Source: Desulfobacterales bacterium
Lineage (GTDB): Bacteria > Desulfobacterota > Desulfobacteria > Desulfobacterales > Desulfosalsimonadaceae
Direction of reading: 5' to 3'
Assembly: GCA_018334555.1 (NCBI GenBank)
Contig: JAGXLR010000003.1
Coordinates: 1-50,730 of the forward strand
DNA length: 50,730 nucleotides
Below the pieces are notes generated by a model, which worked only from the letters and a program-made list of their open reading frames with translations, searched no databases and was not told where the DNA came from. This document shows positions 33,639-43,002 of this stretch, piece by piece (positions within the stretch are counted from its first letter, which is position 1; each line of letters opens with the position of its first letter). A program made the translations under genes and the position numbers.

Positions 33639-34391
33639 ATGCGGTGCAAGGGCCTTGTCTTATTTCTGGCAGTCGTTTCTATCTATGCCTGCCATCCCAG
33701 AATCTCGCCTGATCTCGGCAAGCCGACGACCAATGCCGAACGCCTCCTTTCAAAACTATATGAGCGCAACAAGTCCCTGAAGACATTCAAAGGTATCGGC
33801 AGGATTCGTATATGGAACGCTTCCGGCTCCCAAAGTGCCCGTATGGCATGGCTCGGAGAAGTCGGCGGAAGGCTGCGGGTCGAAATACTGGGGCCATCCG
33901 GTCGTCCCCTGATGAAGTTGGCATATGATGGGGCATATCTTTACCATTATTCGATGGACGGCGAGGGGGTAGAGAAACATAAGGCCAGGAACCCGGGGCT
34001 TGGCCATGTCATCGACGTTCCCGTGAGCATCCGCGAACTGGTTTTTTTTCTGGGCGGTCGCTTCCCGGTCTATGCGCACGGCCGGGTGCAGTTACGTCAA
34101 ACCGGGCCGTCGCGCACCGATCAGTTGCTGTTGCGGAGGCCGTGGTGCGGCGTAATCGAAAAGATCGCTTTGACCCAAGACCATACGGCCGTTGAATCGG
34201 TAAGCATCTATGACTGGCGCGGGCTCTCCTATCGGGCCCGTTTGTCTGAATACCGGAAACGGGGCGATTTTTCCATACCCGGGCGAATCCTTATCAGCAA
34301 CGGCGAGTCTGCGGGATTTGAAATTCGTATCAACCGATACTGGCCGAATGTAGACGTCAAGGACCGGCAGTTTTCTATTTCGCCGGCATGA
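33639..34391 (+). CDS. LolB/DUF4292-like outer-membrane lipoprotein
   Basis: A 250-residue predicted lipoprotein (lipobox IYAC at residues 15-18). It has the pattern of the LolB/LppX-type half-barrel: the KTFKGIGRIRIWN strand, GGRLRVEILGPSGRPLMKLAYDG, and a later YLYHYSMDGEGVEKH strand. It is most like DUF4292 proteins, which may bind lipids or lipoproteins in the periplasm. It starts five bases after the TPR lipoprotein gene, so the two probably work together at the outer membrane. Function is inferred. Confidence 0.7.
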   Translation: MRCKGLVLFLAVVSIYACHPRISPDLGKPTTNAERLLSKLYERNKSLKTFKGIGRIRIWNASGSQSARMAWLGEVGGRLRVEILGPSGRPLMKLAYDGAYLYHYSMDGEGVEKHKARNPGLGHVIDVPVSIRELVFFLGGRFPVYAHGRVQLRQTGPSRTDQLLLRRPWCGVIEKIALTQDHTAVESVSIYDWRGLSYRARLSEYRKRGDFSIPGRILISNGESAGFEIRINRYWPNVDVKDRQFSISPA

Positions 34392-34511
34392 ACGGCCGTG
34401 GCAGGCCCGGCCGCCAATCGCATGGAATGGTTTTTGGGGGTATCCATCCAATGTGTTATATTCATTGCTGCTGAAGGGACCGGATATAGCCTAGTGGCTT
34501 CGGGATAACCG

Positions 34512-35345
34512 ATGGGCGATTCAAATAAAAGCATGACCGCTGTCTCCCAGGTCTCCGCGACGATTTCTGAAAAAACCGTCGTGGCGCTGGAGGCGCGTTT
34601 GAACGGCTGCCAAAACGTGGTGACCCTGGGGGTTCGGCCGAATTTTACGGACTATACCGAACAGGAGGCCGCTCTGATCCGGGAGGCGGATAAAATCTAC
34701 TATCCGTCCGCCTATTATGCGGATATGTTCCAGGCCATGGGGAAAAAAACGTTTCCCAGTATCCATACGTACCGGTTCGTTCAGGATAAAATCAAGCAGA
34801 CCACCCTGTTTCAGCTGCTAGAGGTGCCGTCGCCGCGGACGCGGTTTTTCTATGGCCGTCACAAGGCGGAAAAGATTCTTGAGCATTTCGAATACCCGTT
34901 TGTCGCCAAGATCCCGCGCGGATCCGCGCTTGGCCGGGGGGTCTACCTGGTTCGGTGCCCCGCGGAGCTCCAGTGGTACTGTGAAATTTCAAAAGTCGCC
35001 TATATTCAGGATTATCTGCCGATAGACAGGGATATTCGGGTCGTCGTGATCGGCGACCAGGTGGCGCATGCCTATTGGCGGGTTGCCGGAGCCGGAGAAT
35101 TCCGGAATAATATTGAACAGGGCGGTGAAATCCGGCTCGACGGGATCCCGGCAAAAGCCCGGGCACTGGCCTTGGAAACAGCCGGCCGATGCGGCTGGAA
35201 TGATGTGGGGCTGGATATCTGTTTTTACGACGGCAGCTATTACGTACTGGAGGCCAACATGAAATACGGCAAACAGGGATTTCAAAAAGCAGGAATCGAC
35301 TATTTGAAATTGATGGAGGCGATGATCCGGGATGGAAAAATCTGA
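34512..35345 (+). CDS. RimK-type ATP-grasp ligase
   Basis: A 277-residue ATP-grasp protein of the RimK type. After an N-terminal region of about 95 residues that includes DKIYYPSAYYADMF, the ATP-binding parts are YPFVAKIPRGSALGRGVYLV (P-loop-like hinge), YIQDYLPIDRDIRVVVIGDQVAHAYWR, and GLDICFYDGSYYVLEANMKYG with the metal-binding glutamate and asparagine. Such enzymes join an amino acid or carboxylate to an amine. The substrate is unknown. A start at 34533 is also possible. The gene overlaps the HD hydrolase gene by 14 bp. Confidence 0.8.
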   Translation: MGDSNKSMTAVSQVSATISEKTVVALEARLNGCQNVVTLGVRPNFTDYTEQEAALIREADKIYYPSAYYADMFQAMGKKTFPSIHTYRFVQDKIKQTTLFQLLEVPSPRTRFFYGRHKAEKILEHFEYPFVAKIPRGSALGRGVYLVRCPAELQWYCEISKVAYIQDYLPIDRDIRVVVIGDQVAHAYWRVAGAGEFRNNIEQGGEIRLDGIPAKARALALETAGRCGWNDVGLDICFYDGSYYVLEANMKYGKQGFQKAGIDYLKLMEAMIRDGKI

Positions 35346-36492
35346 TCTGCAGGGACTCCGACAGATTCTTGATAGGCGGGAGGCAGAGCAGCTCTCGGAA
35401 TCCGCCGTGGACAGCGCGGCCGGCGTCAGGCGGCGGAAAGAAGCGCGTCTGGCGACCGACTACCGCCAGAATTTTGCAGTGGACGTGGACCGAATTCTTC
35501 ATTCCCTGGCCTATACCCGCTATATTGATAAAACCCAGGTGTTCTACCTGATTGAAAACGACCATATCACCCACCGAATGCTTCATGTCCAGCTGGTATC
35601 GAAGGTCGCCCGCACCATTGGCCGGTTTCTCGGCTTGAATGAGGACCTTATCGAGGCCATTGCCATTGGCCATGATATCGGGCATCCGCCCTTTGGCCAC
35701 GACGGTGAGCATTGCCTGTCCGAACTGTGCAGGCAATGCCAGATCGGTGAATTCCATCATAACGTCCAGAGCGTTCATTTTTTGGACCATGTGGAAAGAA
35801 AGGGCAAGGGCTGGAATCTTTGCCTTCAGACGCTCGATGGCATTTTGTGCCATAATGGCGAGGTCCATGACCAACAGATGGCGCCGGCGAGGGGCAAGAC
35901 GTTTGCCGATCATGGGGCCGAGATGGAGCGGAAGCAGGCGGGAGAGGATGTCCCTCTTGTGCCCATGACGCTCGAGGGATGTGTGGTGCGATTTGCCGAT
36001 ACGGTCAGCTATGTCGGCCGTGATATCGAAGATGCGATCCGGCTGGGCTTGATAGACCGATCCGAATTGCCAAAGACAAGCGTGGAACAGTTGGGTGATA
36101 CCAATGGTACCATTGTCTACAGCCTGGTGACCGACATTATTCGTAACAGCCTGGACAAAGGCTGCGTCGCCTTCAGCCCGGAAGTCTCCGAGGCGCTGAG
36201 GGAGTTAAAGACATTTAACTATAAACGGATTTATATGAATCCGGCCCTTAAAAAAAATTTTGCATCAATCAAGCGGCTTTATGAAGTCCTTTTCGATCGT
36301 TTTGTCGATGATGTCTATCACCGGCGCTCAGGCTCCGCCGTATATGAAAACTTTATTGACGGGATGGCCGGTCGGTATATATCCTCACACCGGCCCGAAG
36401 AAATCGTGAGAGACTTTATCTCCGGTATGACGGACAAGTATTTTCTAAGACAGGCGCCGGAGGAACTCCATCCGGCATCGCCTTTGGCCTGA
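35332..36492 (+). CDS. HD-domain dNTP triphosphohydrolase (dGTPase-like)
   Basis: A 386-residue HD-domain enzyme of the deoxyguanosinetriphosphate triphosphohydrolase type, which splits dNTPs to nucleoside and triphosphate. The metal-binding residues are His81 (THRMLH), His114-Asp115 (GHDIGHPPFGHDGE) and the aspartate in RFADTVSYVGRDIEDA. The substrate-binding ERKGKGWNLCLQTLDGIL segment is in the middle. The length is within the family. It is translationally coupled to the ATP-grasp gene by a 14-bp overlap and followed after 11 bp by the UPF0280 gene. Confidence 0.88.
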   Translation: MEKSDLQGLRQILDRREAEQLSESAVDSAAGVRRRKEARLATDYRQNFAVDVDRILHSLAYTRYIDKTQVFYLIENDHITHRMLHVQLVSKVARTIGRFLGLNEDLIEAIAIGHDIGHPPFGHDGEHCLSELCRQCQIGEFHHNVQSVHFLDHVERKGKGWNLCLQTLDGILCHNGEVHDQQMAPARGKTFADHGAEMERKQAGEDVPLVPMTLEGCVVRFADTVSYVGRDIEDAIRLGLIDRSELPKTSVEQLGDTNGTIVYSLVTDIIRNSLDKGCVAFSPEVSEALRELKTFNYKRIYMNPALKKNFASIKRLYEVLFDRFVDDVYHRRSGSAVYENFIDGMAGRYISSHRPEEIVRDFISGMTDKYFLRQAPEELHPASPLA

Positions 36493-36503
36493 GGCAGGAC
36501 GCC

Positions 36504-37232
36504 GTGGGACAGCAACGGGTTTACCGGAAGTGTTTGGGCAACCCTCAACTGGTAGGCTATCGGGTCTGTGTCAAGGAGACCGACCTCTGGGTGCAAACCG
36601 AAAAACCGCTCGCAGCATTGGTTCGGGAATGGGTCCTAAAGTATCGGGGGTATATAGAGGCCTACATTTCCGAGAATCCTGAATTTTTAAGCGCTGTTGC
36701 GCCCCTGTCACTTTCCGGACCGGCGCCCTGGATCATTCGGGATATGGCGGATGCGGCGCGGGCCGCCGATGTCGGTCCCATGGCGGCCGTTGCCGGTGCT
36801 ATGGCTGAATATGTCGGCAAGGCGCTTTTGAAGGAGTCAAAGGAGGTAATGGTGGAAAACGGCGGCGATATTTTTGTCAAGTTAGACCAGCCTTTTACAT
36901 TGGCAATTGACGCCGGTCCGTCGTCTTTCAGCTATAAGATCGGGCTGCGGTTGGATGCGACGGCCCATCCGCTGGGCGTTTGTACTTCCTCGGCGACGAT
37001 CGGTCATTCAACCAGCTACGGCAATGCCGATGCGGTTTGCGTGACATCCGATTCATGCTCGCTTGCGGATGCTGCAGCCACTGCCATCGGCAACCGGGTG
37101 GCATCGGCCGACGATATAGACAGGGCCATTGATTTTGGCAAGCGAATCAAAGGCGTCTCAGCAATTACCATCATTTCGGGTGGGCGTATCGGTGTGTGGG
37201 GAAACACATCGCTTGTCCCGTTGAATGGGTGA
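36504..37232 (+). CDS. UPF0280 family (ApbE-like) protein
   Basis: A 242-residue member of UPF0280, a family related to the ApbE flavin transferases and found mostly in anaerobes and methanogens. Typical blocks are YRGYIEAYISENPEFLSAVAPL (key YIxxNPxF), AAVAGAMAEYVGKALL, VENGGDIF and GVCTSSATIGHSTSYGNADAV. It starts at a GTG (36504) with AGGCAGGAC upstream. Its biochemical role is not established. It is the last of three closely packed genes after the ATP-grasp and HD genes. Confidence 0.85.
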   Translation: MGQQRVYRKCLGNPQLVGYRVCVKETDLWVQTEKPLAALVREWVLKYRGYIEAYISENPEFLSAVAPLSLSGPAPWIIRDMADAARAADVGPMAAVAGAMAEYVGKALLKESKEVMVENGGDIFVKLDQPFTLAIDAGPSSFSYKIGLRLDATAHPLGVCTSSATIGHSTSYGNADAVCVTSDSCSLADAAATAIGNRVASADDIDRAIDFGKRIKGVSAITIISGGRIGVWGNTSLVPLNG

Positions 37233-37442
37233 AAACAGATGCGCATCCTATTTTTCCAGTTATTTTGCGCCGCTTGAAAAACGGTTGAGTTTTTTTTAAA
37301 AAAAAGACAGTTTAAAATTTTAAGGGATTCTGCGTATTGTTGGCGTCAGTTTGGGTACAAGACTTTGATTGTCTTAACCTATCCCCAAAACCTTATACCG
37401 GAAAATTATTAAGAGGATCCTACCAATCAAGGGGGGAGGCAA

Positions 37443-37835
37443 ATGAAAAAAGTAAAGCTGGTGTTATGGCTGGCGGTTTTGGGCTTGATTGCCCTGGTGG
37501 TTTATCAGAACCTGAAGTTCTTAATGACCCCGCAAAAAATCGAGGTAAATCTCTGGATACAACAATACAGTGCCGAGTTAAACATCGGCGTTATTCTTTT
37601 GGGTCTTTTCCTTGCCGGGCTTCTGGTTTCCTACTTTCTGAGCCTGGCCCAGCGGTTTAGGACCCGCAAGACCATTCGGAAACTGAACGAGGCGTTGGAC
37701 GCCGAGCGGAAAAAGGTGGCCGATCTGGAATCCCGGTTGGGCGGCAAAGAAGCCGGCTCCTCAACTTCTGCGCCATCCGCTCCCCCGGCATCGGCCGACG
37801 CATCCGCATCATCCGGACAAGGCCAACAAAGCTGA
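37443..37835 (+). CDS. LapA-domain (DUF1049) inner-membrane protein
   Basis: A 130-residue protein with two membrane helices (about residues 5-22 and 47-67), the compact layout of LapA/DUF1049 proteins associated with lipopolysaccharide assembly control. After the second helix comes a basic, coiled-coil segment (RTRKTIRKLNEALDAERKKVADLESRL) and a low-complexity serine/alanine/proline tail. GGGGGGAGG lies five bases upstream of the ATG. The gene ends directly at a family A repeat, which may act as its transcription terminator. The 210 bp upstream include a T8A8 tract but no clear promoter. Confidence 0.75.
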   Translation: MKKVKLVLWLAVLGLIALVVYQNLKFLMTPQKIEVNLWIQQYSAELNIGVILLGLFLAGLLVSYFLSLAQRFRTRKTIRKLNEALDAERKKVADLESRLGGKEAGSSTSAPSAPPASADASASSGQGQQS

Positions 37836-37985
37836 TGGCTTCGTAAAAAGTCCAATATCTGCGTTGCGCTGCATTTCTCGGAATTTCACGTACTCCTATG
37901 TACGCTGCATTCCTCGAAATTTGCGTCGCCTTGATCTTGAACTTTTTTCTTTGCCATCTAAAATAGACTTTTTACGAGATCGTCA
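37834..37985 (-). repeat. family A palindromic repeat, copy 3
   Basis: It begins at the lapA stop codon with GATGGCTTCGTAAAAAGTCC and ends AGACTTTTTACGAGATCGTC. The centre is ACGTACTCCTATGTACG. It is in the same orientation as copy 2 and joins directly to a family C repeat at its right end. Confidence 0.85.
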
Positions 37986-38060
37986 ATTTTTTGATTAAAA
38001 AATGATTCAATAGCCTGAAAATAAAATAAAAATTAAATTTTCAAAAAATTGAAACGCTCA
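37985..38060 (-). repeat. family C AT-rich repeat, copy 2
   Basis: The reverse complement of 30313-30388, about 73 of 76 positions matching by eye. It lies between a family A repeat and mutS; the following CTCAATTTAGGTACGAGATTGTCAA shares its first half with 30501-30512. Confidence 0.85.
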
Positions 38061-38111
38061 ATTTAGGTACGAGATTGTCAAAGCTGACTTTTGCGCACAG
38101 AGACGGCAGCC

Positions 38112-40772
38112 ATGGCACAAACCAAAATAACCCCCATGATCACTCAGTACCTGGAGATAAAAGAGCGGTATGCCGAATATATTCTGTTCTACCGCATGGG
38201 GGATTTTTATGAAATGTTCTTTGATGATGCCAAGATTGCATCCCGGGAGCTTGAGATTACGCTGACCACCCGGAACAAGCACGAAAAGGCCGCTGTCCCC
38301 ATGTGCGGGGTTCCGGTCAAGTCGGCGGAGGGCTATATCGGCCGGTTGATCGAAAAGGGCTATAAAGTGGCCATTTGTGATCAGACAGAGGATCCCGCAG
38401 AGGCCAAGGGGCTGGTCAAGCGGGATGTGGTCCGGGTGGTGACCCCCGGCATGATAATCAATGACGCCCTTTTGGACGAGAAAACCAATAATTTTGTCAT
38501 TGCCCTCTGGTTCGGGGAAAAAGTAAACGGGATTGCCAGTCTGGATGTTTCCACGGGCGCCTTTCACCTGGCGGAATCCGCCAACCAGAGCGCTGTTCTC
38601 GAGGAGGCGCTCCGGATTGCCCCGAGTGAGATCGTAATGCCCGAGGCCGCCCGGGAGAATCCTGTGTATTCAAATATTTTTCATTCCTTTGAGGGGACGG
38701 CCATTACGTTCTTGGAAGACTCGGTGTTCGACGTTAAAAACGCCCGCGATCGATTGATCGGTCAGTTTCATACGAAGAGCCTGGAAGGATTCGGCTGCGA
38801 AAGGGCATCGGCAGGGATAGGGGCGGCCGGTGCTCTGCTTTACTATCTTCGCGACACCCAAAAACAGGATATCTCCCATTTATCGGGCATTGAAACCTAT
38901 CACCTGGACCGATATCTGTTTATTGACGATATAAGCTGTCGAAACCTCGAGCTTCTGCAAAATCTTCGCACCGGCGCAAAAAAGGGGACCCTCCTCGAAG
39001 TGATTGACGCCACGATGACCGCCATGGGCGGACGCCTGCTCAGGCAATGGCTTCGCTATCCGCTGCAGGACGCGGCAGACATTCGGGCCCGCCTGGACGC
39101 GGTCGAAGAGGCGAAAAACCAGCTTTCCCTGCGGAAATCTATCCGAGACAATCTTCGATCGGTTGCCGACCTGGAACGGCTGGGCGGTAAGATCGCCATG
39201 GGGCACGCGAATGCGAGGGATCTGTTGGCGCTCAAGCGCTCCCTCACGATGCTGCCGGTCATCAACGAGGATCTGAACCCATTGACCGCGGAGCTCTATC
39301 AATGGGAGGATGCCCTGCTGGGACCGCTCGGGGAGGTCGCGGAGCTGATTGAAAATGCCATTGAAACCGATCCGCCGCCGACACTTAACGAGGGGGGGAT
39401 TATAAAGCGCGGCTATAACAGTGATCTCGATGAACTAATCCGGATCTCCACCGAGGGCAAGTCTTACCTGGCCGAACTGGCTGGCAAGGAGCGGGAGCGA
39501 ACCGGCATACAATCTTTAAAGGTCAGCTATAACAAGGTGTTCGGCTATTATATCGAGGTTTCAAAAAGCCGCTCGGAATCCGTCCCGGCCCATTATATCC
39601 GAAAACAAACGCTGGTCAATGCCGAGCGCTATATCACCGAAGAGTTGAAGGACTTTGAATCCAAAGTGCTGGGCGCCCAGGAAAAACGGGTGGCGCTTGA
39701 ATACGAGCTGTTCAGGGATATTCGGCAGCGGGTGGCCGATCGCCACGCGGCGATCGCATCGGCCGCCAGGTTCATTGCCAGGCTGGATTGCCTGCTGAAT
39801 CTCGCTGAAATCGCGGATATGAATCACTATGTCCGGCCGACGATAAATGAAGACGGGGCTATTGATATTGCAGATGGCCGCCACCCGGTCGTCGAAAAAC
39901 TGGTCGCCGGCGAAAGGTTCGTGGCCAATACCATCACCATGGATAATGAAGCGACGCAGATAATGATTATCACCGGGCCGAACATGGCGGGCAAGTCGAC
40001 CGTGCTGCGGCAGGTGGCGCTTATCGTTTTAATGGCGCATATGGGCTCTTTCGTGCCGGCCGCCTCAGCCGCTATATCGGTTACCGATCGAATTTTTACG
40101 CGGGTGGGCGCCCTGGATAACCTGGCCCAGGGACAGAGTACGTTCCTCGTGGAGATGGAGGAGACGGCCAATATTATCAATAATGCGACGCCCAAAAGCC
40201 TGGTCGTGATGGATGAGATCGGCCGGGGGACCAGCACCTATGACGGGCTGAGCATTGCCTGGGCGGTTGCCGAGCATCTCCATGACTTGCGGGGCAGAGG
40301 CGTTAAAACCCTGTTTGCCACCCATTACCACGAACTCACCGAGCTTCCCCGGATCAAACCCCGGGTAAAAAACTTCAATATTTCGGTCAAAGAGTGGAAT
40401 GACGAGATCATTTTCCTGCATAAGATTGTTGAAGGGGCCACCAATCGAAGCTATGGTATCCAGGTGGCGCGGCTTGCCGGCATCTCCGAGAAGGTCGTCC
40501 GGCGTTCGAAAAAGATCCTTTCAAACGTTGAAAACACGGGCTATCCGCTTGGAAAATCCCCGCAGGCGGATACGGATGAGCCGTCTTCAGGGGAAGGCTA
40601 TGTCCAGCTCAGCCTTTTCAGGCCGCCGGAACAGGTTATACTTGATAAATTAAGGGAAATTGATATATCCTCAATGACGCCGATGGATGCCATCAATTAT
40701 CTCCATATGCTCAAAGAGACGGCGAACCATTCGGGTGACGGGGAAAAACACGGAAAAAGCGATGTCAGGTAA
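38112..40772 (+). CDS. mutS: DNA mismatch repair protein MutS
   Basis: An 886-residue MutS that recognises mismatches and starts methyl-independent or -directed repair with MutL. The mismatch-wedge Phe-x-Glu is GDFYEMF at residues 30-36, the connector, lever and clamp domains follow, and the ATPase has Walker A GPNMAGKST near 622, Walker B VVMDEIGRGTSTYDG and the ATHYHEL histidine. The C-terminal helix-turn-helix dimerisation segment is present. The ATG at 38112 is chosen over an in-frame TTG at 38091 because MutS proteins start at this point; no strong ribosome site is seen. The upstream gap is filled by repeats A and C. Confidence 0.96.
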   Translation: MAQTKITPMITQYLEIKERYAEYILFYRMGDFYEMFFDDAKIASRELEITLTTRNKHEKAAVPMCGVPVKSAEGYIGRLIEKGYKVAICDQTEDPAEAKGLVKRDVVRVVTPGMIINDALLDEKTNNFVIALWFGEKVNGIASLDVSTGAFHLAESANQSAVLEEALRIAPSEIVMPEAARENPVYSNIFHSFEGTAITFLEDSVFDVKNARDRLIGQFHTKSLEGFGCERASAGIGAAGALLYYLRDTQKQDISHLSGIETYHLDRYLFIDDISCRNLELLQNLRTGAKKGTLLEVIDATMTAMGGRLLRQWLRYPLQDAADIRARLDAVEEAKNQLSLRKSIRDNLRSVADLERLGGKIAMGHANARDLLALKRSLTMLPVINEDLNPLTAELYQWEDALLGPLGEVAELIENAIETDPPPTLNEGGIIKRGYNSDLDELIRISTEGKSYLAELAGKERERTGIQSLKVSYNKVFGYYIEVSKSRSESVPAHYIRKQTLVNAERYITEELKDFESKVLGAQEKRVALEYELFRDIRQRVADRHAAIASAARFIARLDCLLNLAEIADMNHYVRPTINEDGAIDIADGRHPVVEKLVAGERFVANTITMDNEATQIMIITGPNMAGKSTVLRQVALIVLMAHMGSFVPAASAAISVTDRIFTRVGALDNLAQGQSTFLVEMEETANIINNATPKSLVVMDEIGRGTSTYDGLSIAWAVAEHLHDLRGRGVKTLFATHYHELTELPRIKPRVKNFNISVKEWNDEIIFLHKIVEGATNRSYGIQVARLAGISEKVVRRSKKILSNVENTGYPLGKSPQADTDEPSSGEGYVQLSLFRPPEQVILDKLREIDISSMTPMDAINYLHMLKETANHSGDGEKHGKSDVR

Positions 40773-40835
40773 CAATTGACGCATTTACAGGCTGTTAAAG
40801 TGAAAGATGGAGAAACAGGGGCTAGGGAGCAAATG

Positions 40836-42802
40836 ATGGCCCGCCTCAGATACAGTCGACCCTCAGTCATTATCAATATTCTTATCCTTGTCCTGTTATT
40901 GTCTTGCGGCCATTCGCATTCGGCCGGCGGCGACTCGCCAAAACAGCTCTATTTTAAAGGGGAGGCTTGCTACCACGAGCTTTGCGGGCACCCCTCATGG
41001 CAGAAATACCGTTCCAGATGGAAGGAATGCATTGCCAAATTTGAACGGGTCCATTCGATCAATCCGCATGGACCCTGGGCGGCTGCTGGTTTATACATGA
41101 AGGGGAAACTTTACGCGGAGCTTTATGAGCATTCCTACCGGCCGGAAGATATACGTATCGCGGAAACCATTTTTTCGCAGATTATCTCGGATTATCCGCA
41201 GAGCGAATACCGGGATCGGGCAAAAAAGCCCTTGCCCGGTTGCCGGCGGTCGAACCCGATTCCGGGGGGGCGGCCAAAAAGGCGTATTTTAAGGCGGAGG
41301 CCCGTTACAAGGCCCTTCGCCATCACTCAGACCGGCAGAAATACAGATGCTATTGGAAAGCCTGTATTGACCGCTTTGCCGCCGTTTATCGGCAATACCC
41401 CGAAAACCCCTGGGCGCCGGCGGCGATGTTTATGAGCGGACGTCTCTATGAAAAGCTCCACGCGCATTCATACAATCCGGAGGACCGAAAAAAAGCCATT
41501 GATATTTATGAACGGCTGATCGACGAGTATCCGGAAAGTGAGTACCGGGAAAAGGCCATGACGCGGATTGATCAACTCTCTGACGCCATTGAAGAGGCCA
41601 TCAACACGTCGAATGCGCCAAAAGAAACCTCTAAGCGCCGTCCTGAAGCGGATGGGGGCGAAACGGCCAAAGATTCCAAAATGGCTAGGGTCACGGGTAT
41701 TCGATACTGGTCAAACCCGGAATATACCCGCGTGGTCATTGACGCTACCAAGGAAACCAGCTTTCAGAACAATCTGTTGAACAAAGACCCCGCGATCCGT
41801 AAACCGTATCAGCGGCTCTACGTTGACCTCGAAAATACCCGTCTGGGGGAGGTTGAGAAAAAGATACCCATCAATGACAGTCTGCTCAGAACCGCGCGGG
41901 CCGGCCAATACACAGACGATGTCGTGCGGGTTGTGGTCGATATCAAATCCTTTAAGGATTACAATATATTTTCGCTTAAAAACCCCTTTCGAATTGTTAT
42001 TGATGTCAGGGGAGAGACGGAAGCACCGGCTGCCGCCTCGAAAACGGTACTCGAAGATTCGCTCGTCAAGTCTTTGGGCCTGGAGGTTGACCTGATCGTC
42101 ATTGATCCGGGCCACGGCGGAAAAGACTGTGGTGCCCCGGGCTATATCCGGGGTGTGTATGAAAAAGATGTGGTGCTATCGATTTCAAAGAAGCTGGCGA
42201 AAAGCATAAGGCAGAATACTGACTGCGAGGTCCTGTTGACCCGGCGGAAGGATGAATATCTGACCTTGGAGGAGCGCACGGCGATTGCCAATACTGAAAA
42301 GGCGGATTTGTTTATTTCGGTGCATGCCAATGCGGCCAGGACGCATCGCGCATTCGGCATTGAAACCTATTTCTTGAACCTCACCAGCGATGAAGAGGCT
42401 ATTGCCGTAGCCGCCCGCGAAAATGCCACATCCAGGAAAAATATCAGTGAGCTGGATTCAATCCTCCAGGATCTCTTAAATAACGCAAGAATTAATGAGT
42501 CCAGCCGGTTGGCGACCTACGTGCAGGGGTCATTGTGCCGCCACTTATCCGAAAAATATTCGAGAATCAATAACAAGGGCGTCAAGCAGGCGCCGTTTTA
42601 TGTGCTCTTAGGGGCGCAAATGCCGTCTATCCTGGTTGAAACCTCTTTTATCAGCAACCAGCGGGAATGCCGCCGCCTGACGGATTCGGATTATCAGTCG
42701 GATGTGTGTGACGGGATAGTCAGGGGGATTTCAAACTTTATCGACGATATGGAGCCTAAAGCGGGGTATGGCGTTCATCTGAGCGAGGGCGCAGGAAGCT
42801 GA
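40836..42802 (+). CDS. N-acetylmuramoyl-L-alanine amidase, AMIN + Amidase_3, with -1 frameshift
   Basis: A periplasmic zinc amidase that cleaves peptidoglycan between MurNAc and L-Ala. The gene is split: the start frame (ATG 40836, AGGGAG upstream; lipoprotein-like signal ending LLSC) runs to a stop at 41435, while the frame carrying the enzyme runs to 42802. The shift falls exactly at 41222-41228, A AAA AAG in the zero frame. With a -1 slip the reading continues YRDRAKKALARLPAVE and gives about 655 residues: two 95-residue tandem repeats (QKYRSRWKEC.../QKYRCYWKAC...), an AMIN domain (about 41685-42020) and Amidase_3 with DPGHGG, GVYEKD, SVHAN and LVETSF zinc and catalytic residues. It could be programmed frameshifting, a real mutation or a one-A assembly deletion. 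Confidence 0.85.
41222..41228 (+). promoter_or_regulatory. A AAA AAG slippery heptamer in amidase gene
   Basis: The zero-frame codons are GCA AAA AAG, the same phase as the dnaX-type -1 slippery site. A GC-rich stretch follows; CCTTGCCCGG (41230-41239) can pair with CCGGGGGGG (41262-41270), a possible downstream stimulator. The shift restores the amidase frame. Confidence 0.5.
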
Positions 42803-42882
42803 ACGGTCGCCAGACGGCGGCTTAAAATTTTTCTTAGCCCTAAACCCTGTTGGCTTCGTGAAAAATTAAGTTACTTAGAAGG

Positions 42883-42911
42883 GTTCCCCCCGGGCCGCGC
42901 CCGGGACCGAG
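42883..42911 (+). repeat. GC-rich hairpin repeat, unit 1
   Basis: A 29-nt unit, GTTCCCCCCGGGCCGCGCCC then GGGACCGAG. The core CCCGGGC-CGC-GCCCGGG forms a 7-bp G/C stem with a 3-nt loop. An exact second copy starts 62 bp downstream. Confidence 0.85.
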
Positions 42912-42944
42912 ATGATACCTTTGCTACCGAAATTGAAGATATGC

Positions 42945-42973
42945 GTTCCCCCCGGGCCGCGCCCGGGACCGAG
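42945..42973 (+). repeat. GC-rich hairpin repeat, unit 2
   Basis: An exact direct copy of 42883-42911, followed by CTTAAAAGTAACTTTTGTTAC, which is itself a small palindrome. A decayed copy lies at 82-120. Confidence 0.85.
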
Positions 42974-43002
42974 CTTAAAAGTAACTTTTGTTACGAGGTA
43001 AA

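Noticed and set aside
35369-35968. Overlapping ORFs inside the HD hydrolase gene
   Set aside because: They are alternative-frame readings of a gene with clear HD motifs.
40776-41435. Stand-alone 219-residue protein upstream of the amidase
   Set aside because: Its first two thirds are the signal and first repeat of the amidase; the rest is out-of-frame sequence after the slippery site. It is listed as part of the frameshifted amidase instead.
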